From Sipunculus nudus (Eukaryota > Annelida > Sipuncula > Golfingiida > Sipunculidae), in contig CM049320.1 of NCBI GenBank assembly GCA_026874595.1, forward strand, positions 43,040,714 through 43,104,713: DNA of 64,000 nt. Reading direction: 5' to 3'. Every line of letters starts with the position of its first letter. Positions within the stretch are counted from its first letter, which is position 1. The position numbers were made by a program, and so were the translations under genes. A model generated the notes under the pieces. The model ran no database searches. It worked only from the letters and a program-made list of their open reading frames with translations, and was not told the origin of the DNA. Of the stretch, positions 10,101-20,130 are shown piece by piece.

Positions 10101-13100
10101 TGTCTTACCAGTTTGTAACCTCTGTACTGCGGCTTGCTCTGCCTGTCTTACCAGTATGTAACCTCTGTACCGCGGCTTGTTTTGCCTGTCTTATCAGTTT
10201 GTTACCCCTGTACCGCGGCTTGTTCTGCCTGTCTTATCAGTTTGTTACCCCTGTACTGCTGCTTGTCCTGCCTGTCTTACCAGTTTGTAACCTCTGTACT
10301 GCGGCTTGTTCTGCCTGTCTTACCAGTATGTAACCTCTGTACCGCGGCTTGTTTTGCCTGTCTTATCAGTTTGTTACCCCTGTACTGCGGCTTGTTCTGC
10401 CTGTCTTACCAGTGTGTATCCTATGTACTGCGGCTTGTTCTGCTTGTCTTACCAGTTTGTAACCTCTGTACTGCGGCTTGTTCTGCCTGTCTTACCAGTG
10501 TGTATCCTATGTACTGCGGCTTGTTCTGCCTGTCTTATCAGTTTGTTACCCCTGTACTGCTGTTTGTCCTGCCTGTCTTACCAGTGTGTAACCTCTGTAC
10601 TGCAGCTTGTTCTGCCTGTCTTACCAGTGTGTAACCTCTGTACTGCGGCTTGTTCGGCTTGTCTTACCAGTTTGTAACCTCTGTACTGCGGCTTGTTCGG
10701 CTTGTCTTACCAGTTTGTAACCTCTGTACTGCGGCTTGTTCTGCCTGTCTTACCAGTATGCAACTTCTGTACTGCGGCTTGTCCTGTTTGTCTTACCAGT
10801 TTGTAACCCCGTACTGCTGCTTGTTCTGCCTGTCTTACCAGTTTGTAACCCCGTACTGCTGCTTGATCTGCCTGTTTTACCAGTTTGTAACCCCGTACTG
10901 CAGCTTGTTCTGCCTGTCTTACCAGTATGTAACCTCTGTACCGCGGCTTGCTCTGCTTGTCTTACCAGTTTGTAACCTCTGTACTGCGGCTTGTTCTGCC
11001 TGTCTTACCAGTTTGTAACCCCGTACTGCTGCTTGTTCTGCCTGTCTTACCAGTTTGTAACCCCGTACTGCTGCTTGTTCTGCCTGTCTTACCAGTTTGT
11101 AACCCCGTACTGCAGCTTGTTCTGCCTGTCTTACCAGTATGTAACCTCTGTACCGCGGCTTGTTCTGCTTGTCTTACCAGTTTGTAACCTCTGTACTGCA
11201 GCTTGTTCTGCCTGTCTTACCAGTATGTAACCTCTGTACTGCGGCTTGTTCTGCCTATCTTACCAGTTTGTAACCTCTGTTCTGCAGCTTGTTCTGCTTG
11301 TCTTACCAGTTTGTAACCTCTGTACTGCAGCTTGTTCTTCCTGTCTTACCAGTATGTAACCTATGTACTGCAGCTTGTTCTGCCTGTCTTACCAGTTTGT
11401 AACCTCTATACTGCGGCTTGTTCTGCCTGTCTTACCAGTATGTAACCTCTGTACCGCGGCTTGTTCTGCCTGTCTTACCAGTTTGTAACCTCTGTACTGC
11501 AGCTTGTTCTGCCTGTCTTACCAGTATGTAACCTCTGTACTGCGGCTTGTTCTGCCTGTCTTACCAGTTTGTAACCTCTGTACTGCAGCTTGTTCTGCTT
11601 GTCTTACCAGTTTGTAACCTCTGTACTGCAGCTTGTTCTGCCTGTCTTACTAGTATGTAACCTCTGTACTGCGGCTTGTTCTGCCTGTCTTACCAGTTTG
11701 TAACCTCTGTACTGCAGCTTGTTCTGCCTGTCTTACCAGTTTGTAACCCCGTACTGCTGCTTGTTCTGCCTGTCTTACCAGTTTGTAACCCCGTACTGCT
11801 GCTTGTTCTGTCTGTCTTACCAGTTTGTAACCCCGTACTGCTGCTTGTTCTGCCTGTCTTACCAGTTTGTAACCCCGTACTGCTGCTTGTTCTGCCTGTC
11901 TTACCAGTATGTAACCTCTGTAATGCGGCTTGTTCTGTCTTGCCCGGTTGTAACCTCTCCTGTCTGATCTTTTACACCTATTAAGCTCCTCGTGGGCTCT
12001 ACTCATTTTAGCTTAAGCTGCTAGGACTGTCCTTTCTTATCTTTCATTCTTTGTTTGTACAGCACACCTTAGGATCTGTTATATTGAACATCAACGTCTT
12101 CACCTCTTCTTCATCATACACATAGTTTTGATTGATGATGAATCGTTGATTGTTCTTTGTGCTTCTGTTGTCAGCATTAAGAACACTCTTGTTTATAACC
12201 TCAGTACAGGAATGTTTCTCTTGACGCCATCTCGCCTAACATATACCAAGCAGGGCAGTTCTGTAGTTTTCATCTTTGATGCCACTTGAACTGCATGGAA
12301 CATGGTAAGAGGCAATTTTGGTAGTTTATTCTTGGACGTCAGGAGGATGGTCTTATAGCTTCCATTAGGCCTTCATCGCAACACGTATATTCGGGAAAGG
12401 ACTTTCTCACATCTAAGTCTGAATTCTTTGCGTTTGCCGTCAACATTTCTGTAACAGATTTCCGGTATGAGGGTATTACTTTACTCCAAGTGAACATTTG
12501 TGTGGCTTCTATACCGACTTATCTGCCGTGTTTTGGTGTCCATTCCAGGAGGTTCCGCTGGTATATCTCTCCCAGTCACTGAAGTACACAAGGGACGACA
12601 CCATTTAGTGGATGCAAGACATGGGCAAGTTAACTGTCGTGATTTGTTGTAGAATGGAGTCCTGTCTGCTCTGCCTTACATCGCCATGTTTATCGCCAGT
12701 ATAGGAGCTAGCATCCTGGGGGACTTCCTACGAAAACGAGGCATCTTATCAACGACCAACTCTCTGAAGGTCTTCCAGGGGGCGGGTAGGGCTTACGTTA
12801 TATGATTGTAGTCCAAACACAAAGGCAAATCTTGACATTTATGTTTCATAATACGCTGCTAGGCTGTATCATCATGATTCACGTAACTTTATAAAATGAA
12901 GAGAACATATCGAGAAAACAATATCCACATAATAAGTCAAACAAACGTAATTACAGTGAACACCAAGTCTCTACCCATATTTAGATACCCATCGTAATAC
13001 GACGAACTCTTCTTGTTCGTCTTTTTCAATATTTTGTCAGCTAGAATCCGCTCCTGCCATAGTTCGGTCTCTGTGTTTACCTAAATATTTATACCGATAA

Positions 13101-14800
13101 ATGTATAAACATTTAAAAAACCATATATGCTTATGAATCAGATAAATTCCTATATCATTTCCAGGGCTCAGACAATTTAACGCATGAACACACGCACGAG
13201 TGATTAGAAATGATTAATCAAATGGATAGGATTAACGGATATTCATACAATTATAGGTATTTATTCCCTGGTACCTATAGGTTTCCTGGTGCCGGCCTGC
13301 CTGTTGGTTGCACTGGGTTTTGTGACCTGTCATACACCCGGCCTAGCTGTAGCCCTCTTGACTTTGGCCGTGGGCTTCACGTCCGGGAGCAGATTTGGTA
13401 TAAATGTAAACCCTGTGGATATAGCTCCAAGGTCAGTGAGTACAAACAACCGCTAAGCAAAAGGAGTTATTTTCCGTCAATCCAATTACTGTGTCTCCAG
13501 AACAGAAGATCGGGAATGTTATAGTTAAGGACATGTGCCGCTGTGATTTGGCGTAATTAAGAATATATTCTGGTCAGAGAACAAAAGCCTATTTAAATCG
13601 GGGTCATGACCATGACATGGAAAAACCTTTCATCTTACATTCGCCGGTTTTTGGAATGGCTATATTGATTGACTCATCCACCTACAATCCTTTTTCATCT
13701 TTTATTGTTTCCCTAACTTTAGACACTCCGGATAGACATCTTTTTGAACAAATATATAATAAAGGTTAGAGTCTTTTATAATAGAGTTTGGATTATTTAA
13801 TCCGTAAGCTTGCCCTTATGCTAGATAATTTTCAGTAAGATTCACACAAAAGCTCACAATTCTCAAGAAATCCCAATGGATTGTTCTGAAATTTGGTGTA
13901 CACTTCGACCTTCGTCATGATGTTGCACAACGTGTGCTACTAGTACGATTCTTGTGGTTTTCCCGTAGTTTGTATTGTACAAAAACAGTGCAAGCAGGAA
14001 AATTAAATCAATGGATTGACGTTCGTTCACACGTATGGATTGGAAATCATGACCTATGGCCTAGTTAAAAAAATCATTAACTGTGACATCGACCGTTTAT
14101 TGACCATTCTGATTAAAACGTGAGAGAGAAGTCATACATAGATCGATTTTCTCAGGAATGGCTCTGTGGATTGATAAGTAAGTCACTGTGGCTAAAGATA
14201 TTGGATAATATTTAAACCTTTTTGTCGAAATTTTAGATATACCGCTGTATAATATAATATGATATGATATATGATATAATAGAATATGGTCAACATTTGT
14301 TTAATGAGTCTGAAAATCTCGTAATTATCTCGGGATTCTTGGACAACATTAAAAATCAAAGAGATTTTCAAATTAATTTAATTGAGAATGCAATGTGTTT
14401 TGTGATTTTTTTCTTCAGTATGTGCTTTCTTTTTATAGATTTGCCGGAGTTATCTACAGTGTCTCAAACACACTCGGGACGATACCCGGAATAGTTGCTC
14501 CGATCGCTGTCGGCGCCCTCACCACAAATGTCGGTAACATTTAAATATGAATTATTTACAATAAATATATTTCGAGCTGTATCCTTTTCATAATTACAGG
14601 CTTGATGTACAAGTATGAGACTGGTCACAATCAAGCTGGTTCAAATGCAAATGTAGGCATTTATTATGTGTTGATGTGAAAATGTCGCATTTGCTGATGA
14701 ATGTACATAGCCCTGAAACATGGTATTTCATACGCAAATTCAGATCTATAGTATGATCTTTAAAATATAATCACCAAAACAATAAGCACATTGAAGTATG

Positions 14801-14859
<59 letters not shown>

Positions 14860-16290
14860 AAATGTTGTATAATGTATACAGCAGCTGAACGTACGCATTG
14901 TGCATTACATTACGCATTACACTACGCATTTTATAACGCATTACACGCGACATTTTTTATATCAGGTGACAAAGGTAAGGCCAAGATACATGTGCCTTTG
15001 TAATGTATATGTTTCTGACGTTTGATCGCATTTGTGATTTATAATATTGAACCATATTTGCATTTGATTGATTTAAATGATGTTGATTACATTGAAATGC
15101 ACTGAGTAGCATTGGAACCCTACCCTGGTCACCAACGTAATAGTTCAAATCTTGCTTAAACTGATTGAATGGTATATGTGCTGTAACCATGCAATGGTTT
15201 TAATAGATCAACAGTTTACAAAACCAATGGTGAAATTTTACTCGTATTTACCAGGATGAGTAAATTTCAAACGAATAGACACAATATGCTATCTATGCAG
15301 GCTAATGATGCCTTTAAGTGTTCTCTTTAATAATTGTTAAGCAGAGAAATATTTTTCATTATATTTTTTAATAAAAATTACTGTGCTCATACTGATGACG
15401 TATAGCTTGGTAAAGACTCCAGCACCATCCACTTTTATTGAACTTTTATTCAAATGTATTCTTATGATCGGTCTGTCATTATAAAACCTGCAATTGGAAT
15501 TTAATACAAGTTCACTTTCTCATTCCAAATTCTGAATAAAAGCTGACAATTAACTTTTGATTATATTTAATCAGATAAACAAGGTGATAATAAAGACAGA
15601 AATCTGTAAAAAGAACCTGAGGAGCTTTATTTTTTATGTTTATATTTTTTGTATGCTTTGGTTTAGGTCCAAATATGACACTGGGTCAGTTCATCAGCTC
15701 AGTGTCATGATCCTATCTTAGAGAAGAAAATGTGATCATGTATTTATATCACTCAGAAAAACGCTAAACAATCAAAATAACTGAAGAAAATGTGATCATG
15801 TATTTATATCACTCAGAAAAACGCTAAACAATCAAAATAACTGAAGAAAATGTGATCATGTATTTATATCACTCAGAAAAACGCAAAACAATCAAAATAA
15901 CTGAAGAAAATGTGATCATGTATTTATATCACTCAGAAAAACGCAAAACAATCAAAATAACTGTAATAATTGTCATAACAGTATTTAATGTGAATCGCTT
16001 CAAGACAGGTGTTGTCTTTACAGGGTACCCGCCGTCAGTGGCAGCAGGTCTTTTACATCATGGCCGGCTGCTACGCATTCGGAGCTGTATTTTATTTGAT
16101 ATTTGCCAGTGGACTTCCCCAGCCCTGGGCTCACACACAGGATGAAATGGATGGATTTAGATCAAAATCAACAGAAAAAAACACGTCAGAGCGCCGAGAC
16201 GTCGAGATCACGGACTCGCTAGCGATGTCTGTTCAAGAGGACAAGTCTACATTTTCCCTCATCACCAGTGTCAATAACTGTAAGCTGTAA
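3867..16290 (+). CDS. SLC17-family anion/phosphate transporter (sialin/VGLUT-like), 11 exons
   Basis: A major-facilitator carrier expected to move organic anions or phosphate across plasma, lysosomal or vesicle membranes; the substrate cannot be told from sequence. Exons: 3867-3897, 4328-4530, 5089-5319, 6202-6289, 6582-6677, 6895-7034, 7905-8051, 12653-12785, 13257-13431, 14439-14529, 16024-16290. All junctions are GT-AG and stay in phase; the total is 1602 nt, giving 533 residues plus TAA, a normal SLC17 length. Family motifs include YAFRINLSVA (TM1), FFFGYILTQIPGGL (TM2-3 region), WAPPLERGRL (after TM4), GGWPLIFYVFG, LPTYMRDVLMFD, ALLTLAVGFTSGS and NPVDIAPRFAG. Arg36 matches the TM1 arginine of sialin. 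N-glycosylation sequons at Asn53, Asn56 and Asn74 sit in the first luminal loop. A His common in sialin and VGLUTs is Asn163 here. Family assignment is firm; subfamily is not. Confidence 0.92.
4328..4530 (+). CDS. SLC17 exon 2: TM1 and glycosylated loop
   Basis: The acceptor is ACAG at 4324-4327 and the donor CAG|GTAACA. It encodes TM1 with YAFRINLSVAIVCMV and the first luminal loop with three N-x-T sequons (Asn53, 56, 74) and a Cys at 66. A longer-looking open frame here in another phase is a shadow. Confidence 0.9.
4540..4790. repeat. 31-bp tandem repeat in SLC17 intron 2
   Basis: Seven or so degenerate copies of a unit like CTACGTGCTCAACAGCTTAC followed by AAAGTCAAAAG begin within 15 bp of the exon 2 donor. 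Weaker copies of AAAGTCAAAAGCTATGTG persist to about 5025. Confidence 0.85.
5089..5319 (+). CDS. SLC17 exon 3: TM2-TM3
   Basis: The acceptor is TTACAG at 5083-5088 and the donor ACG|GTAAGT at 5320. It encodes residues 79-155, starting GEFEWS and including SSFFFGYILTQIPGGLLSQR and FGGKHVHG, the classic SLC17 TM2-TM3 block. Its last 58 bp and donor are the first unit of a 77-bp tandem array. Confidence 0.95.
5262..5700 (+). repeat. 77-bp tandem array derived from the exon 3 end and its splice donor
   Basis: Unit starts fall at 5262, 5339, 5416, 5493, 5570 and 5647, exactly 77 bp apart. The first unit is exon 3 coding sequence plus donor; the rest are intronic copies. Donor-like sites recur: TAATGTAAGT near 5394, GATGAGT (decayed) near 5473, ATTGTAAGT near 5550 and CAGTAAGT near 5629. 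Units 2 and 4 share variants, as do 3 and 5, which suggests a 154-bp doubling step. The array ends in a (GT)n run. Since 77 is not a multiple of three, use of a later donor would usually change the frame. Confidence 0.95.
5701..6201. other. Rest of SLC17 intron 3
   Basis: Non-coding sequence between the 77-bp array and exon 4, with a G-rich stretch near 5708-5750. Nothing else recognised. Confidence 0.6.
6202..6289 (+). CDS. SLC17 exon 4: TM4 and WAPPLER motif
   Basis: An 88-bp exon with acceptor TTACAG (6196-6201) and donor CAG|GTATCA. It encodes GVCFPALNNLWGRW and APPLERGRLQVFCYS, a diagnostic SLC17 block. Its phase (ends +1) fits exon 5 exactly. The His found in sialin and VGLUTs at the eighth position of the block is Asn163. 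Confidence 0.93.
6582..6677 (+). CDS. SLC17 exon 5: TM5
   Basis: Acceptor ATACAG and donor TCG|GTAGGT. It encodes GTMIGNIVTLSMSGFL and GGWPLIFYVFG, both conserved in the family. The phase fits exons 4 and 6. Confidence 0.94.
6895..7034 (+). CDS. SLC17 exon 6: TM6 and central loop
   Basis: Acceptor ACAACAG and donor ACG|GTACCG. It encodes TM6 (CLVWYICWLLLVYNSP) and the start of the cytoplasmic central loop, with HPRISLEERKYI, typical of the family. Confidence 0.94.
7140..7890. repeat. Microsatellites and a ~31-bp minisatellite in SLC17 intron 6
   Basis: An (AT)n tract at about 7147-7184 is followed by GATA/GATG repeats around 7184-7215 and 7325-7384. From about 7555 to 7870 lie ten or so degenerate copies of a unit like TACCTCATGGCGACATGTAT followed by ATTGTATG; outlying copies occur at 7298-7330. 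Short open frames over this array are products of the repeat. Confidence 0.85.
7905..8051 (+). CDS. SLC17 exon 7: end of loop and TM7
   Basis: Acceptor CCCCAG and donor GCG|GTGCGT. It encodes LPIPWFRMLTSLPVISIFVS and LLTSLPTYMRDVLMFDIRA, matching the SLC17 TM7 block (PW..I.TS.P, LP.Y...VL.FD). Confidence 0.94.
8052..9149. other. SLC17 intron 7, first part
   Basis: Intronic sequence with no gene. The segment CCTCCTGGGTTGAAC near 8672 also occurs at 48818-48832 and appears to be part of a dispersed repeat. Confidence 0.5.
9150..9650 (-). pseudogene. LINE reverse transcriptase relic inside SLC17 intron 7
   Basis: Read on the minus strand, about 9640-9500 gives LIIKLPKKEELCDCKNYQ, the conserved segment before RT block 1 of non-LTR elements. 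About 9440-9280 gives a motif like TLRMITERSVEWNS and then NAFGSADD, a degenerate form of the AFD catalytic-D block. Several stops and frameshifts break it. Both element ends are missing and nothing marks a target duplication. Confidence 0.6.
9905..11970. repeat. 2-kb minisatellite of 42/43-bp units in SLC17 intron 7
   Basis: About 48 copies of a unit like GTACTGCGGCTTGTTCTGCC followed by TGTCTTACCAGTTTGTAACCTCT. A 42-bp variant ending AACCCC occurs in runs at about 10800-10910, 11010-11110 and 11730-11890, which shows block duplication. Because 43 leaves remainder one on division by three, every three units cycle the frame and produce long but meaningless open frames rich in CLSYQ and LPV. 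Each unit holds a pyrimidine-rich stretch ending in ACCAG, much like a 3' splice site. Confidence 0.97.
11971..12652. other. SLC17 intron 7, last part, with a coding-like minus-strand relic
   Basis: On the minus strand, about 12200-12050 reads NNQRFIINQNYVYDEEEVKT with few breaks. This has a protein-like composition but I do not recognise a family. The remainder is unassigned. Confidence 0.35.
12653..12785 (+). CDS. SLC17 exon 8: TM8
   Basis: Acceptor TTGTAG and donor GCGG|GTAGGG. It encodes NGVLSALPYIAMFIASIGAS and LRKRGILSTTNSLKVFQ, matching the SLC17 TM8 block (NG.LSALPY, R.ILST). Too short to stand out as an open frame. Confidence 0.93.
13257..13431 (+). CDS. SLC17 exon 9: TM9-TM10
   Basis: Acceptor TTATAG and donor CAAG|GTCAGT. 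It encodes GIYSLVPIGFLVPACLLVAL, then AVALLTLAVGFTSGSRFG and NPVDIAP, the strongest family signature after exon 3. The longest open frame here, which starts at 13210, is out of phase with the gene. Confidence 0.94.
13432..14438. other. SLC17 intron 9
   Basis: AT-rich intron with short ATATAATATGATATG repeats near 14248-14282. No nested gene or mobile element recognised. Confidence 0.6.
14439..14529 (+). CDS. SLC17 exon 10: TM11
   Basis: Acceptor TTATAG; the donor chosen is AAT|GTCGGT because it keeps phase with exon 11. It encodes FAGVIYSVSNTLGTIPGIVA followed by PIAVGALTTN. The alternative donor four bases on (GTCG|GTAACA) is closer to consensus but would break the frame. Confidence 0.9.
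14801..14856. repeat. (TA)n microsatellite in SLC17 intron 10
   Basis: About 28 TA dinucleotides without interruption. Just downstream, GCATTACA-like octamers recur between about 14895 and 14950. Confidence 0.95.
14950..15719. other. SLC17 intron 10, non-repetitive part
   Basis: AT-rich intron sequence. No gene or element recognised. Confidence 0.5.
15722..15963. repeat. 60-bp unit repeated four times before the last SLC17 exon
   Basis: Four almost identical 60-bp copies start near 15722, 15782, 15842 and 15902. Copies 1 and 2 carry ACGCTAAACA and copies 3 and 4 ACGCAAAACA, so the array probably grew by two-unit steps. It ends about 60 bp before the exon 11 acceptor and may cover its branch-point region. 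Confidence 0.97.
16024..16290 (+). CDS. SLC17 exon 11: TM12, C-terminal tail and stop
   Basis: Acceptor TTTACAG. It encodes GTRRQWQQVFYIMAGCYAFG, completing TM12, then FASGLPQPWA and a polar cytoplasmic tail of about 50 residues with EMDGF and EITDSLAMSVQ, ending NNCKL and TAA (16288-16290). Confidence 0.94.
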   Translation, partial: GTRRQWQQVFYIMAGCYAFGAVFYLIFASGLPQPWAHTQDEMDGFRSKSTEKNTSERRDVEITDSLAMSVQEDKSTFSLITSVNNCKL

Positions 16291-16408
16291 CACCAGCTAT
16301 TCTTATTTTCGGCTACTTTTCATAAATTTTATATTTCAGAATTCCAGAGTAGACTGGTTCTGTTTTTTATAAGAATAATTTGTAAGTATTTTGTTCATAT
16401 ACGTGTGA

Positions 16409-16414
16409 AATAAA
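16409..16414 (+). promoter_or_regulatory. Poly(A) signal AATAAA of the SLC17 gene
   Basis: AATAAA lies 119 bp after the stop codon, giving a short 3'UTR. No competing signal lies between. Confidence 0.65.
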
Positions 16415-16559
16415 GACATCCCCCAATTAAAGGATTTTGTATCGATGCAACATTGCACTTTTTTTAGATACGTGTTATTTATTACATCATGTCTGTCTGA
16501 TACAGAAATCAATTATAAAGCAAAAAAAAATTTGTCTACGCGTTCTCAATACGGGTCCT

Positions 16560-17040
16560 CAACGAGGTGTCAAACTGTCATGCTGTGTGCAAAAACTGTA
16601 AACCAGAGGGCGCTCTGTATCTCCCTCATTGGCTGTCCATCTGATGCCGTCTACTGTGATACTGCATTCTGTCAAATGAACAATGTCACACAAATCCATT
16701 CATATTGTACCAGATTGGGCTTGTCTGGTACGTATTAAATCATGTTCCGTCTGTATATGTCCTATATGTGAACATCGTCAACACTTTTTGTGGGTTTCCT
16801 TAAACCCCATGAACGCGTGTATGCGAATGTGCTTGACAAATAAATTACTAAAAATGGAAACCATGACTGGTACTCTTGAATTTAACCACACTGCACTTTC
16901 ACTGATTAAACAACAACTCAGAATTTGTGTTCACGTGTTTCTCTGTCTGATTACACACGTCGAATCCCTACTTCCGTTAGCCAGGGACCATAAAAAGCTT
17001 ACTTAAGGTGTTCAAGGGAGCATAGGGTAATAATACTACA
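16560..17040 (-). repeat. Putative 3' LTR of the minus-strand gypsy element
   Basis: On the minus strand, the Pol tail ends near 17205, then an AAAGGAGGGAT polypurine-like tract is followed at 17040 by TGTAGTATTATTACCC, a layout typical of metazoan gypsy elements. The far end is not defined; 16560 is a guess. No second copy of this LTR is seen, so the boundary rests on context. Confidence 0.4.
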
Positions 17041-17204
17041 ATCCCTCCTTTAAAATAATAACCTTACTTTAAATTAATGATATTTGGAAAGTATTGGTTT
17101 TATAATCTTCAACAATTATTGTTACTATAATATGAAACTGTCAGGATATAAAACTTTAGAAATAGATCAGTTTTTGACGAACATTTAAAAAAACAAACAA
17201 GCAA

Positions 17205-17860
17205 ATATCAGTGATCACTTAGACAATACAAGGTCCTTAAATTTAGATGGCAAATGTCTCTCACGAACAGGACGCGATTTGCCAAAAACTTGCTCTCGGG
17301 GACCTTATGTAGCTCTGGCACGACATCTGGATCTGTGGTATCTTGCATCTGGGCATGCTCTGCTTCATCTAGCCGCTCCTGAGAGTTTGGCTGTGCCAGT
17401 GAATCATTATAAAATGAGTCCCATCGAGTATCAAGATCATTATATTTATGCGGGTCATCTTTGGTTATATATTATTTCAAGTGCGAAGTACTGCGTCTGT
17501 ACTGTATTCCTTCAGGTCACTCTATCACAACTGAATTTCTACATTTTGATTTAACCTGATAAGGCAGTGCCTCAAATGTAGGTGTTAGTTTACTGTTTGG
17601 TCTCTGTTTAAGTAATACAACATATCGTTCTGTATTATCACTCTCACGTGCTCTTCGTTTTGTGTCTGCATACATGTTACCTTTCTGTTTCATTTCAAAG
17701 TCATGATCACTAACTTCCCTATCATCTGCCACGCACTCATCTATTCCTGGTAAACGTGTACGTAGTTTCCGACCTGATATACTGGAGCTCTGCTGGAGTA
17801 ACTCCAGTTGTGCTGTGCGGAGTAGATCTATAAAACATTACATTCAGGAGAGGCTGAGCC
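17205..17860 (-). pseudogene. Gypsy Pol C-terminus: integrase tail (relic)
   Basis: Read right to left, it starts with YRSTPHSTTGVTPAEL, the conserved end of the gypsy integrase core. It continues through LPGIDECVADDREVSD and LTPTFEALPYQV (chromatin-facing C-terminal domain) and ends with a RERHLPSKFKDLVLS-like tail near 17205 in a shifted frame. The catalytic core that should precede YRST is absent; a LINE fragment stands in its place. Confidence 0.8.
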
Positions 17861-17869
17861 TTGTCAATA

Positions 17870-19440
17870 TCATTTTTCAATTTTCACATTTTTAGCTTCT
17901 CGTATTCCATCGCCCGAAGTATATCATTTACTATTTTGACCAGGGCTTTTTCACACGAATTGGCTCTGTATGCATATTGAAAGTCCATAATAATTTGTTA
18001 ATATTACAGTGTTCTTTCAATTGAGAGAGTGCACATTTCTCTAACACCTTAGATAAAAATACAAATACAAGTTACTGATAGGTCTATAGCTGGATAATAT
18101 TAAGTCCAATCCACTCTTTTTCAGTAAAGATCTAGCTATTACAAGCAGTTTTCAATAAAACCCCCTTCTTGAAGTGATGAATTAATAATATGAGTAATGG
18201 ATCCAATCGGATAACGGTAAACAGTCCTCCAAGATTCTAGTAAGTACAGGATCAAGTTCACATGATTTAGTTTTCATTTCCATTATTACTCTGGCTACTT
18301 CTTTCTCAGACATTTCATTTAAACAACTAAACTTTTCACATTTGACCATGGTTGGTCTGTACATGGGTATTTCTATCAATTCATTCCTTATCTTTTTCAA
18401 TTTTGTCCATAAAAAAATAACTAAATTCCTCTGCCAATACCACATCAGTCTTGTTTGGTGGTAATGGATTTTCTGACAATGTCCCTGTGAGATTTTTAAC
18501 CAGACTAAACATTTTATTCATAATCTTTCATAACAGCAACTTTTTCACTCAGTCCTGATCTCCGAAGCCGAATGATCATTTCTTTACATTTCTTTCTCTC
18601 ATTTTTGTAAGCAATTAATCGATTAGTGTCTTTGTGCCTTCTACATACTCTCTCATCTTTTTATGCTTAATAGTTCATCATTGAACAATTGGTTAACAGG
18701 TCTCGTTGTTACAATCTTAGTTGTCTCTGGTGCATTTTTATCTAGTACTTCTTTTAAAATATTTTCAAAATTTTGTACAGATTGTATTTTACTACTGGTA
18801 CTCTGAAATAGGCCAAGCACATCCTTTGTGAATGAGTCTTTACTGAAATTTTTGTAATTCCTGTTTGTCAAGGTTCTCCTGTATATTTTCTATTTCGGTA
18901 CTGTTAAAGCAAAATATATGCAGAAATGATCTGACATTAAATTGCCCTGTTTACATTTAGTAATCTGTACTGGGCTTTTCTGTTCATTAATTACCAAGTC
19001 CGATATGTTCCATTTGATATGTCTTGCAAAATCCACATGGTTTTCAACCCATAAGCTGATAGTATATCATTTAAGGACTGTGCGTCCAGGTTTTCCTCAT
19101 CATGTGAAAATTATGTGAAAATTAAAGTCACCACAAATCACACTATTCTTATGGGATGGTAAGAACCAACTCAGGTAACCAGCAAATTCATTAAATAACA
19201 TAGCAGTTGTAGTCTTGTCTAGCTGAGTGTGGTGGTCTATATATGCACAAAATATTGAAAGAAATGCTTTTCACAATTATATTCAAACTGCTTACTGAAA
19301 ATGTTTTTAGTTCTTTGGACTGTGTTTTCCTGACTTTGATATTATCTCTGTAAATGATGGATAAATCACAACCTTTTCTCCATTTTCTGTGTGATGTACT
19401 CAGTTTGTATCCATTTCTATTTAGTTCACTACCTTCATTA
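17870..19440 (-). pseudogene. Internal LINE fragment (endonuclease C-part to RT start) inside the gypsy integrase
   Basis: On the minus strand it begins in an AP-type endonuclease: NGYKLSTSHRKWRKGCDLSI, then ILCIYRPPHS, VICGDFNFH and LMSDHFCIYF. These are the GDFN and SDH blocks of Jockey/CR1-like LINEs. It passes through the linker into the RT start (MKTKSCELDPVL, NSSLQEGGFIEN, FQYAYRANSCEKALVKIV) and stops before the catalytic YADD block. Both ends are missing, so this is not ordinary 5' truncation. Several frameshifts are present. Confidence 0.75.
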
Positions 19441-19449
19441 TCTTCGTTG

Positions 19450-20130
19450 CCTACAATATCTGGGTGCCCTTCGTGAGCGATTTAGAGTACTTGCTCACGT
19501 AACCTGTTTGGGACCACGATTCTTGTTCCACGAAGCACTAACTTGCCGATTGTGCACAATTCATTTCTCACCATCAGGTAGAGTTTATTGTCAAGTTTGG
19601 CCCAATGACGGGAATCAAAACAATCGTGCACGTTTGAAAAATCATGATCGGTTGCTGTATCGCGCTCTATCTCTCTCGTTGTCATAGCCTTTGGTGTGGC
19701 TGTGATTGCAACAAACCTCACTTATTCATCAGTGTCATCATAAACCATATTCCCATTCTTCCTATTCACCAGCCGTGACATCGGGTCTACGATATTTTGC
19801 TTTCCCGGAACATGGCACCCCATGAACCTGTAGGGTGGTAATCTTAAAACCCATCTTTCGATTCTGGCACTCGGCTTTGACCTTTCAGAATAAATGAACT
19901 CGAGATGTTTGTAATCTGTGAATAGATTAAAGTCAGTGCCAAATACGTACATATGAAATCGTTCACAGGCCCAGACGATTCCTAAGGCTTCCGTTTCTGT
20001 TTGGGAATACCTTTTAAAACATCACTCAATGTTCTGCTGACAGAGCAACTTTCATGTTCACCATTTTGTTGTTGTATTAGAACTGTTAAGAGACCCATCA
20101 GACTGGCATCTGTTTTGACAGTTGTTTTGG
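19450..20130 (-). pseudogene. Gypsy RNase H and start of integrase (relic)
   Basis: The minus strand shows the RNase H end (TDYKHLEFIYSERSKPSARI, then VPGKQNIVDPMSRL). Next come the linker RFVAITATPKAMTTREIE and the region before the integrase zinc finger (NELCTIGKLVLRGTRIVVP, then IAHEGHPDIVG after a frameshift near 19482). Homology to gypsy stops at about 19450. Confidence 0.85.

Noticed and set aside
10070-12006. Many open frames of 79-166 codons on both strands with CLSYQFVT / LPVCN peptides
   Set aside because: They are all readings of the 43-bp minisatellite, where every frame is open by virtue of the unit sequence; there is no start, composition or homology argument for a protein.
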